Origin: Flavihumibacter sp. ZG627
GTDB taxonomy: Bacteria > Bacteroidota > Bacteroidia > Chitinophagales > Chitinophagaceae
Direction: 5' to 3'
Assembly (NCBI RefSeq): GCF_000814325.1
Contig: NZ_JPHF01000011.1
Location: 1-64,000 of the forward strand
Length of the DNA stretch: 64,000 nt
A program made the translations under genes and the position numbers. This document shows positions 25,039-31,523 of the stretch, one piece after another; position 1 is the first letter of the stretch, and every line of letters starts with the position of its first letter. The notes beneath the pieces are model-generated. The model was not told the origin of the DNA. It ran no database searches and saw nothing but the letters and a program-made list of their open reading frames with translations.

Positions 25039-26673
25039 TCAGCGAATAATGGCTTCAATAGGCTTACCCACACAACCGTTCGGCATCTGGATTTGAAGCA
25101 TAGCGGCAATAGTTGGTGCAATATCGGACATATAGACCGGAGCATTAGATTTACCGGCTTTAATATTCCATCCCATCCATACCAGTGGAATATGAGAATC
25201 ATATGGATTCCATAAGCCATGGGTGGTGCCTGTTGTTCCGCCATCAATATATTGCGGATGAAGAATGAATTGTACATCACCACTTCGATTAGGCATATAG
25301 CCATTGGAGATCATTTCTTTAATTGTGCTTTGCAGCGTTGTTTCCTGCAGTTCTGAGAGGTCGAAGGCACGCGAAATTGCTTCCTCTTTTGAAAGGAAAC
25401 TGATCACTTCTTCGATGATATCTTCCTTATTGAGTTTTACACTATCAATTATTTTGTGATTAAGATGAACCTGGTAATTGAGCATTGTGAGAATGATGTT
25501 GGAAGCGCCGAATTTTTCTTTCAGCATGGTGTTCAAGGAGTCCATGGTACCAATATCATCAAATGTTCCAGCGGGTAATTTATTTGCCTTCATGAAGCCC
25601 GGAACATTTGCAACGCCATGGTCGGCGGAGAGGAAGAAAAGATAATTACCTTTGCCGACATGCTGGTCGAGGAAATTCAGAAAATCTCCCAGGTCCTTAT
25701 CAAGCCGGAGATAACAATCTTCCACGGCTATGGAATTAGGTCCAAATGTATGACCAATATAATCTGGCGATGACAGGCTTACGGCAAGTAAATCAGTAGC
25801 ATCACCTTTACCAAGGTTTTCACCGGTGAGTGCAGCTTTGGCAAGTTCAAGGGTCATCGTATTACCGTGAGGAGTAACCGCAATGCTGCCATAATTTTTT
25901 CCGATAAGTTCTTTATGATCGTAGGGAAAACCGATGGATTTATCCCCAAAAGGTTTTCCTTCAAATTGCTGTCCCTGTGCAGTACTGCTTTTATATGATT
26001 CAATCGGATAAAGTGTCTTCCATCCTTCACCATAATATTTGTCGACGATCTTCTGCTTATTGAAAGTCTGAACCCAGGTAGGCAGGTCGTTGCGATAATA
26101 GGTTGAAGTGATCCAATCACCCGTTCTGCTATCATACCAGTAAGCCCCATTGGCGGCATGACCTGCGGGCAGGATCGCTCCCCTGTCTTTTATTGCTATG
26201 CCGATTACTTTAGACCGGAAATTTGTGAAAAGGCGAAGTTCATCCCCTATGGTTGTACTATACATATTACGCGGACTCATTTGTCCGGCGGCAGTAGTGG
26301 ATCCCACCGTTTTAACGGTAGAATCTTCGGTGCAATACATTACTTTACCAGCTTTCTTATCATACCAGGCATTTCCTGTAATGCCGTTGATAGCAGGAAC
26401 AGAACCTGTATAAATAGATGAGTGGCCGCATGCGGTCACTGTAGGTGCATATGGGATGAAAGTATTCTCATTGGAAAAGCCCTGGGTGAGCAGTCGCCTG
26501 AATCCACCATCGGCTTTATAACGATCGCTATACCGATATAGAAAGTCCCACCTCATCTGGTCAACCACCAGGCCAACAACTAGTTTTGGTTTTGAGCCCG
26601 AAGCCTGCTGCTGGGCTTGTGTAACTGAAAAAGAAAGGGCAAAAATCAACAAAGAAAGAAAGCGTACTAACAT
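25039..26673 (-). CDS. PafA-type alkaline phosphatase
   Basis: The 544-residue protein has a signal peptide ending near SVTQAQ. It shows the alkaline-phosphatase-superfamily metal site: VVDQMRWD with Asp38, nucleophile Thr in PTVTACGHSSIYTG (Thr80 by analogy with T-x-P-x-H motifs), SSPDYIGHTFGP with Asp and His, FLSADHGVANVPG, and a late TTHGLWNPYD with the last His. The sequence follows the PafA group of Bacteroidota, broad phosphomonoesterases active without tight phosphate regulation. It probably acts in the periplasm to release phosphate. A TATCTTTG box lies 14 nt before the ATG. Confidence 0.92.
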   Translation of the reverse strand: MLVRFLSLLIFALSFSVTQAQQQASGSKPKLVVGLVVDQMRWDFLYRYSDRYKADGGFRRLLTQGFSNENTFIPYAPTVTACGHSSIYTGSVPAINGITGNAWYDKKAGKVMYCTEDSTVKTVGSTTAAGQMSPRNMYSTTIGDELRLFTNFRSKVIGIAIKDRGAILPAGHAANGAYWYDSRTGDWITSTYYRNDLPTWVQTFNKQKIVDKYYGEGWKTLYPIESYKSSTAQGQQFEGKPFGDKSIGFPYDHKELIGKNYGSIAVTPHGNTMTLELAKAALTGENLGKGDATDLLAVSLSSPDYIGHTFGPNSIAVEDCYLRLDKDLGDFLNFLDQHVGKGNYLFFLSADHGVANVPGFMKANKLPAGTFDDIGTMDSLNTMLKEKFGASNIILTMLNYQVHLNHKIIDSVKLNKEDIIEEVISFLSKEEAISRAFDLSELQETTLQSTIKEMISNGYMPNRSGDVQFILHPQYIDGGTTGTTHGLWNPYDSHIPLVWMGWNIKAGKSNAPVYMSDIAPTIAAMLQIQMPNGCVGKPIEAIIR

Positions 26674-26687
26674 GTCCTGTTTTTTTA

Positions 26688-26695
26688 CAAAGATA
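26688..26695 (-). promoter_or_regulatory. -7 box TATCTTTG for PafA gene
   Basis: The reverse-strand TATCTTTG ends 14 nt before the phosphatase ATG and matches TAnnTTTG. Confidence 0.45.
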
Positions 26696-26754
26696 GCGGT
26701 AGGAATGAATCAGGACTGTCTTAACCAATTGATAATGCCAAGGTGAAAATGAAT

Positions 26755-26762
26755 TACCTTTG
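26755..26762 (+). promoter_or_regulatory. -7 box TACCTTTG for alpha-oxoamine synthase
   Basis: TACCTTTG lies 32 nt before the ATG at 26795. A TTG at 26729-26731, 23 nt upstream, may be the -33 element. Confidence 0.5.
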
Positions 26763-26794
26763 CAAAAATTTTTCTCATCAATCATATATAATCT

Positions 26795-28051
26795 ATGGCA
26801 GATATCTTCGAAAAACTGGTAAAAGATGGTGGACCATTAGGTCAGCACATGAAGCGTGCCCATGGCTATTTTGCCTTCCCCAAGCTGGAGGGAGAATTAG
26901 GAAGCCGGATGATGTTCAGGGGAAAGGAGCGGATCGTTTGGAGCCTGAACAATTATCTTGGATTAGCAAATCATCCTGACACGAGGAAAGCTGATACAGA
27001 AGCTGCGGCAAAATGGGGAATTGGTTATCCAATGGGCGCGAGGATGATGAGTGGCAATAGTGTTTACCATGAGCAGCTTGAGAAGGTGCTGAGCAGTTTT
27101 ACCAAAAGAGAAGATGCCATGCTACTGAACTTTGGCTACCAGGGTATCATGAGTTGTATAGATGCGTTGGTGAATAGAAGGGATGTTATTGTATATGATG
27201 CGGAGTGCCATGCCTGTATAGTTGATGGAATCAGGATGCATATGGGTTATAGTTACACTTTCAAGCATAATGATATTGAAGACTGTGAGAAGCAGTTGCA
27301 GCGCGCTACTAAAATGGCTGAAAAGAGCGGTGGTGGAATACTCCTGATCACTGAGGGGGTTTATGGAATGAGTGGTGACCAGGGTAAGCTTAAGGAAATT
27401 GTGGAGCTCAAGAAGAAGTATGAATTCCGGATCCTGATTGATGATGCGCATGGATTTGGGGCGATGGGACCAACAGGTGCAGGAACAGATGAGGAGCAGG
27501 GTTGCCAGAATGAGATAGATCTGTATTTCTCCACTTTTGTAAAGTCTATGGGAAGTATAGGTGCTTTTATTTCCGGAAGAAAGGATGTGTTGGCATATCT
27601 GCGATACAATGTGCGTTCACAGATCTTTGCCAAGAGCCTTCCAATGGTGGTTGTTGAAGGTATGCTGAAGCGAATGGAAATGTTAAAATCTATGCCCGAG
27701 CTTCGCACAAAGCTCTGGGAGGTTACCAATGCATTACAAAACGGTTTGCGTGAAAAAGGATTTGACCTGGGCAAGACCAATACAATGGTTACGCCGGTTT
27801 ATATGAAGGGGGATGTGCCTGAGGCCACGGCTATGGTGCTGGATCTGAGGGAGAACTATAATATCTTCTGTTCTATAGTTGTATACCCTGTTATTCCAAA
27901 GGGTCAGATCATATACAGGCTTATTCCTACGGCGGCACATAACCAGGAGGATATTGATCTCACACTGAAGGCTTTTACGGAAACAAAGGCAAAGCTGGAT
28001 GCAGGAGAATATAAAGCTGCTGAGATACCCGATATGGCGGAGGCGATGTAG
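26795..28051 (+). CDS. Alpha-oxoamine synthase, probable serine palmitoyltransferase
   Basis: The 418-residue PLP enzyme is of the KBL/AONS/SPT family. The cofactor lysine is Lys250 in STFVKSMGSIGAF, the ring-holding pair is Asp217-Ala-His219 in IDDAHGFG, and His139 in DAECHACI would stack on the ring. The N-terminal SLNNYLGLANHP is family-typical. Bacteroidota commonly use such an enzyme to condense serine with a fatty acyl-CoA for sphingolipids, and the absence of bio or tdh neighbours favours this over biotin or threonine roles. The C-terminal tail of about 20 residues is longer than in AONS. A strong terminator follows. The substrate is inferred. Confidence 0.85.
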   Translation: MADIFEKLVKDGGPLGQHMKRAHGYFAFPKLEGELGSRMMFRGKERIVWSLNNYLGLANHPDTRKADTEAAAKWGIGYPMGARMMSGNSVYHEQLEKVLSSFTKREDAMLLNFGYQGIMSCIDALVNRRDVIVYDAECHACIVDGIRMHMGYSYTFKHNDIEDCEKQLQRATKMAEKSGGGILLITEGVYGMSGDQGKLKEIVELKKKYEFRILIDDAHGFGAMGPTGAGTDEEQGCQNEIDLYFSTFVKSMGSIGAFISGRKDVLAYLRYNVRSQIFAKSLPMVVVEGMLKRMEMLKSMPELRTKLWEVTNALQNGLREKGFDLGKTNTMVTPVYMKGDVPEATAMVLDLRENYNIFCSIVVYPVIPKGQIIYRLIPTAAHNQEDIDLTLKAFTETKAKLDAGEYKAAEIPDMAEAM

Positions 28052-28080
28052 TAGAAAAAATGAAAACTATATTATATGGG

Positions 28081-28105
28081 AAGCCACCTTCGGGTGGCTT
28101 TTTTT
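28081..28105 (+). terminator. Rho-independent terminator of the alpha-oxoamine synthase gene
   Basis: AAGCCACC-TTCG-GGTGGCTT (28081-28100) is a perfect 8-bp stem with a TTCG tetraloop followed by a T-run. Confidence 0.92.
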
Positions 28106-28123
28106 ATGCTGGTTTTATCAGGC

Positions 28124-28152
28124 AAAAAAAAAATCCCGCCTTGCGGCGGGAT
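28124..28152 (-). terminator. Hairpin with T-tract on reverse strand
   Basis: ATCCCGCC and GGCGGGAT (28133-28140, 28145-28152) form an 8-bp stem preceded on the + strand by ten A, which reads as a classic terminator on the reverse strand. The same unit forms the first part of element A described for this gap. Confidence 0.6.
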
Positions 28153-28190
28153 GCACTAATCAAATACCATTAACCATTAAACCTTATCCT

Positions 28191-28208
28191 ATGAAAATTC
28201 AAATATAA
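28191..28208 (+). other. Mini-ORF of element A
   Basis: ATG AAA ATT CAA ATA TAA encodes five residues and starts inside the TATCCTATGAAAA box shared with element B. It could be a leader peptide or a remnant of a gene start. No expression evidence exists. Confidence 0.3.
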
Positions 28209-28367
28209 GATGTTAATGGGGTAACATTGGTTGCATGGGTCATATTTTTTTGGGGTATAGCAATCTTTTTTGACGGCAATCAACCGGCACTAAGTACTTT
28301 TCCTGAGATGTGTTGTGTCGGGATGACACTTATCTGACAATTGGAGGCTTCCTGGAAGCCGGGAGAG

Positions 28368-28396
28368 AAAAAAAGGACAGGATAGAAATCCCGTCC
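28368..28396 (-). terminator. Likely terminator of the thioredoxin-like gene (reverse strand)
   Basis: GGAC-A-GGAT/ATCC-C-GTCC (28375-28396) with a single mismatch and seven T on the reverse strand lies about 100 nt past the stop of the reverse-strand thioredoxin-like gene. It is also the hairpin of element B. Confidence 0.6.
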
Positions 28397-28415
28397 GAAT
28401 AATATCCAATATCCT

Positions 28416-28448
28416 ATGAAAAACCTACTTATTAGACTGCTTTATTGA
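28416..28448 (+). other. Mini-ORF of element B
   Basis: A 10-codon ORF, MKNLLIRLLY, begins in the second TATCCTATGAAAA box. Its basic start and hydrophobic body look like the beginning of a signal peptide, which suggests either a leader peptide or a truncated gene start. Confidence 0.3.
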
Positions 28449-28498
28449 AAGGAACGTTGCAGCCTTGTTAAATTTTAATTTATGCCTCCAAAAACCAA

Positions 28499-29032
28499 TC
28501 ACCAACTGCCTTTGAAGCTTTTCTGGTAATCGGGGAAAGGGATTTTTTTATAGGCTCCTTCACCGAAATACTTCACAATCAGCTCAAAATCATTGGGTGC
28601 CAGGAAACCGGGGATAGCCTGAGGGGCCTCACCGGGGGCAGGTATGATGACGGTGGTTGGGTAAGAAAGCTGGCCATTAGTGAGAAACAGGGCAAAATCG
28701 TTTGTTTTGTATTGTGGATTGAAGGCAAAACTGCGTCCACCCCAAACAAAAGGCGCTTTGCTTTCCGCATTTATCTTGGCTGAATAAAATTTATCCTTCA
28801 GGTAACTAACCACTTTTTCATTTTTATAGGTGCGTTTGTCCATTACCTTACACCAGCCACACCAATCCGTATAAAGATCTATCAGCACGGGGCGTGCCGA
28901 TTCATTAGCTGCCTTTTCAACCTCTTCGAGACTCATCCAGCGCATATCCTTATCCGTGGAAGATCTGGATGATTGCGGCATGGCAGCTATTGAACTAAAT
29001 AAGAATAACAGTACGGTGATAAACTTATGCAT
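28499..29032 (-). CDS. Periplasmic thioredoxin-fold protein
   Basis: The 177-residue protein has a signal peptide (about residues 1-20) and a thioredoxin-like domain with redox pair Cys58-Gly-Trp-Cys61 in TDWCGWCKVMD. A cis-proline lies in SYPTTVII. The DWCGWC motif is typical of thiol-disulfide proteins of the DsbD-gamma/thioredoxin_7 type that keep periplasmic cysteines reduced or support cytochrome c maturation. The insertion around FVWGGRSFAFNPQYK is longer than in plain thioredoxin. It is divergent from ubiX. The partner and direction of electron flow are unknown. Confidence 0.88.
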   Translation of the reverse strand: MHKFITVLLFLFSSIAAMPQSSRSSTDKDMRWMSLEEVEKAANESARPVLIDLYTDWCGWCKVMDKRTYKNEKVVSYLKDKFYSAKINAESKAPFVWGGRSFAFNPQYKTNDFALFLTNGQLSYPTTVIIPAPGEAPQAIPGFLAPNDFELIVKYFGEGAYKKIPFPDYQKSFKGSW

Positions 29033-29035
29033 GAT

Positions 29036-29043
29036 TAACTTTG
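29036..29043 (+). promoter_or_regulatory. -7 box TAACTTTG for ubiX
   Basis: TAACTTTG lies 26 nt before the ubiX ATG, in the 37-bp space between the divergent thioredoxin-like gene and ubiX. Confidence 0.45.
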
Positions 29044-29069
29044 TTGGTATTCAAAAATAACACATCCGG

Positions 29070-29633
29070 ATGCAAAAAATTGTTATAGCTGTTACAGGCG
29101 CCAGCGGTTCCATCTATGCCAGGTTATTACTCGATAAGCTGGTTTTGATGAAAGACCAGTGGCAGGGCCTCGCCTGCGTTATGACAGATAATGCCAGAAC
29201 AGTTTGGCAAACGGAACTGGGCAATGACAGTTATAATAATTACAGCGGCATCCGGTTTTACGATAAAAAGGATTTCAATGCTCCTTTTGCGTCTGGTTCA
29301 GGTCAATACAACACCATGATCATTGTTCCCTGTTCAGTGGGCACAATGGGGAGAATAGCCTCTGGTATATCCAATGACCTGATTACCCGGGCAGCCGATG
29401 TAATATTAAAAGAACGAAGAAAACTGATATGTGTTGTACGCGAAACACCCTACAACCTGGTTCATATCCGTAATATGGAGACAATAACACTTGCGGGTGG
29501 GATCATATGCCCCGCTACTCCTTCATTTTATTCAAGGCCCACCACTGTTGAGGAAGTTGCTGCCACCGTGGTGGATAGAATTCTTGACCTGGCAGGACTA
29601 ACTGTTAAGACTTACCGATGGGGATTGGAATAG
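29070..29633 (+). CDS. ubiX: Flavin prenyltransferase
   Basis: The 187-residue protein has the UbiX flavin-binding start VIAVTGASGSIYARLLL, the IIVPCSVGTMGRIASGISNDLITRAADV block, and the conserved ERRKLICVVRETPYN and PATPSFYSRP segments. It prenylates FMN from dimethylallyl phosphate, producing the cofactor of UbiD-type decarboxylases. In an organism with mqnB and mqnD, the likely client is the UbiD-like decarboxylase of late menaquinone synthesis, although no ubiD lies in this window. The AraC-type gene starts 32 bp downstream and could be co-transcribed. Confidence 0.94.
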   Translation: MQKIVIAVTGASGSIYARLLLDKLVLMKDQWQGLACVMTDNARTVWQTELGNDSYNNYSGIRFYDKKDFNAPFASGSGQYNTMIIVPCSVGTMGRIASGISNDLITRAADVILKERRKLICVVRETPYNLVHIRNMETITLAGGIICPATPSFYSRPTTVEEVAATVVDRILDLAGLTVKTYRWGLE

Positions 29634-29665
29634 CAGAGTTTTGATTAATTTGGTACTCTAAACAT

Positions 29666-30658
29666 TTGCCAGTGTTCAGCTTTGAGTATAATTCCTATAA
29701 TTACCGGCAGATCATGAATGACCTGGCGGCCGCAATGGGTACTTCATTGCAGAACTGTACACTTATATACCCCCCTCATATTGCTGATGGATTTTCAACC
29801 TGTGTTGAATTGCCAAGTGGCCTGCAGGCAATAATATCTGATTATATCCTTCGTGATCAGTTCTTCCTGAAAAGGCAAAAAATACCGGAAGAATATTATG
29901 TTCTTCGTTATGAAGATATCCGCATCGAAGATGAGATGGTTTTAAAAATTGACGGTGAAGTTCTAAATACACGCAATGAACAACATGCAGGAATTTATCT
30001 CACCAGCACATTGTTTGATGTATCGTACCTGGGAAGAAAGGGAACCCATATCAAGGGAGTCAATATCATTTTTAATAAAGAATGGCTGGCAGAACATTTA
30101 AACATCAATGATCCGGAAGAGGTGCTGACCGCATATCTCAATATGCGCACGGGAAGTTATACTATTGAACCAATCGACAATGAATACCGCAGGTATTTTA
30201 ATGAGATGATGCAATCAGATCCGGAGAGTCCATTGTATATAGCAACCATTCAAAACAGGATATTGCTGCTGATAGAAAGATTTTTCACCAGGCTTTATGA
30301 AAAATCAAAAACACTGATGGCAAGTCCTAAAATTTCAAGGCATGATGTTCACCAGTTAATGCATGTTGAATCATTACTGACGCGCGATGTTAATAGTCGC
30401 CCGCCTACTATCGACCAGCTGGCACAGGAAGCTGCGATGAGTTCGGCAAAACTTAAAAAGCTTTTCAAGGAAGTGTATGGAACAAGCATTTATGCTTATT
30501 ACCAGCGCCAGCGGATGAGCATTGCAAGGGACATGCTCCTGAGTGGTGATTTCTCCGTTAAAGAAGTTGGATTAAAGATTGGTTATTCAAACCTCAGCAA
30601 TTTTGCGGCTGCATTCAGGAAGGAGTATAATCTACTCCCCAGTGAAATCAGGGCCTGA
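29666..30658 (+). CDS. AraC-family transcription regulator
   Basis: The 330-residue protein has an N-terminal sensing region of about 220 residues with no recognised ligand domain and a C-terminal AraC-type double helix-turn-helix (about residues 230-330). The latter includes IDQLAQEAAMSSAKLKKLFKEVYG and the second helix pair FSVKEVGLKIGYSNLSNFAAAFRKEY. The first ATG in frame is internal (29714), so translation probably starts at TTG 29666 or GTG 29672, and the exact start is uncertain. The target is unknown; autoregulation or control of ubiX are possibilities by position only. Confidence 0.88.
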   Translation: MPVFSFEYNSYNYRQIMNDLAAAMGTSLQNCTLIYPPHIADGFSTCVELPSGLQAIISDYILRDQFFLKRQKIPEEYYVLRYEDIRIEDEMVLKIDGEVLNTRNEQHAGIYLTSTLFDVSYLGRKGTHIKGVNIIFNKEWLAEHLNINDPEEVLTAYLNMRTGSYTIEPIDNEYRRYFNEMMQSDPESPLYIATIQNRILLLIERFFTRLYEKSKTLMASPKISRHDVHQLMHVESLLTRDVNSRPPTIDQLAQEAAMSSAKLKKLFKEVYGTSIYAYYQRQRMSIARDMLLSGDFSVKEVGLKIGYSNLSNFAAAFRKEYNLLPSEIRA

Positions 30659-30677
30659 TTTTTTCCATCCTACAAAT

Positions 30678-30700
30678 AAAAAAGGACCCAATGGGGTCCT
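30678..30700 (-). terminator. Terminator of lolA-like gene (reverse strand)
   Basis: AGGACCC (30683-30689) and GGGTCCT (30694-30700) form a stem preceded on the + strand by an A-run, giving a T-tract on the reverse strand, 30 nt past the reverse-strand lolA stop. It may also serve the converging AraC gene. Confidence 0.7.
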
Positions 30701-30729
30701 GCAATTAAAGTAAATGTGAACGATATCAT

Positions 30730-31383
30730 TTATCGAAGATCCACTTCCTCTACACCTGGATATTTCTTCTTATCAAACACGAACTGTGCATCGGGCACTA
30801 CAGCTTTACCATTGAGACTGTTCACTGTGTATGTGTATTTGTTGCCATTCTTCTCCAGCACTTTAGTAGAATAGATGGTGTTGGTTGACTTGTCTACATA
30901 AACATATACTTTATGAAAAGCCTTGGATTTATCAGTAGGGGTCATTTCAATTTCCTGGATGGTTTTTGCGCCAATCTTTTTTTCACCATTCATCTTGTAT
31001 AGAAAGTCCTTATCATAGAAATTGGTGAATAGTTTCTGAGGAGTGAGCGTGTTTTGTCCAGGTTCGAATTTGGTGATTGTAACCTCATTAGCAGCTTTAT
31101 CGTAGGTCCAGATATTGGTTCCGTCGCAGAAAATTTCCTGGCCGGTGACACTAACCCTGTATTTGCCGCCTTTCATATATACAGTTCCTTTTTTAACTCC
31201 CTGCACTTTCCCCTTACCATCTTCAACCTGAAGGGTAAAGCCCGATTGTACAGCATTAAAGGTCTTGAATTTGGCACTTACTTTATCAAGCACGGTTTTG
31301 GCAGCGGGGTCACTGCTGGTTTGTGCCATAGAAATTGAAAACGAACCTATCAACAATGCCGCAAGGGCTAAAAATCTTTTCAT
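30730..31383 (-). CDS. lolA: LolA-like outer-membrane lipoprotein carrier
   Basis: The 217-residue protein begins with a signal peptide cleaved after SMAQ near residue 21. It shows the LolA open-barrel pattern of repeated beta strands, with KGTVYMKGGKYRVSV, CDGTNIWTYD and LTPQKLFTNFYDKDF. LolA ferries lipoproteins across the periplasm from LolCDE to the outer membrane; Bacteroidota homologues are diverged. It lies 140 bp downstream of ftsK on the same strand and has its own -7 box 23 nt before the start. Confidence 0.88.
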   Translation of the reverse strand: MKRFLALAALLIGSFSISMAQTSSDPAAKTVLDKVSAKFKTFNAVQSGFTLQVEDGKGKVQGVKKGTVYMKGGKYRVSVTGQEIFCDGTNIWTYDKAANEVTITKFEPGQNTLTPQKLFTNFYDKDFLYKMNGEKKIGAKTIQEIEMTPTDKSKAFHKVYVYVDKSTNTIYSTKVLEKNGNKYTYTVNSLNGKAVVPDAQFVFDKKKYPGVEEVDLR

Positions 31384-31406
31384 GTGTTAGTTAATTAAAA
31401 CGGGTG

Positions 31407-31414
31407 CAAATATA
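31407..31414 (-). promoter_or_regulatory. -7 box TATATTTG for lolA
   Basis: The reverse-strand TATATTTG ends 23 nt before the lolA ATG in the ftsK-lolA spacer. Confidence 0.5.
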
Positions 31415-31523
31415 TTCTTTCAGATGCAATGATTGGACCCCTGGTTGTAAGCAAAGCTTAAAGAGATCGTTCGCTTTAACAAAGCTTTCTAATGTTTAGC
31501 CGGTGAGCTGGTCATTAATATTG

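Larger units (their letters stand above)
28052..28498. other. 447-bp gap with two copies of a hairpin/TATCCTATGAAAA element
   Basis: No ordinary gene is present. After the terminator at 28081, element A has an A-run (28124-28133), a hairpin ATCCCGCC/GGCGGGAT (28133-28152) and TATCCTATGAAAA (28185-28197), which opens a 5-codon ORF. Element B has an A-run (28368-28374), a hairpin GGAC-GGAT/ATCC-GTCC (28375-28396) and the same TATCCTATGAAAA (28410-28422), opening a 10-codon ORF. A further palindrome GGCTTCC/GGAAGCC lies at 28346-28360. Read on the reverse strand, each hairpin with its T-tract would also act as a terminator. Confidence 0.6.
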
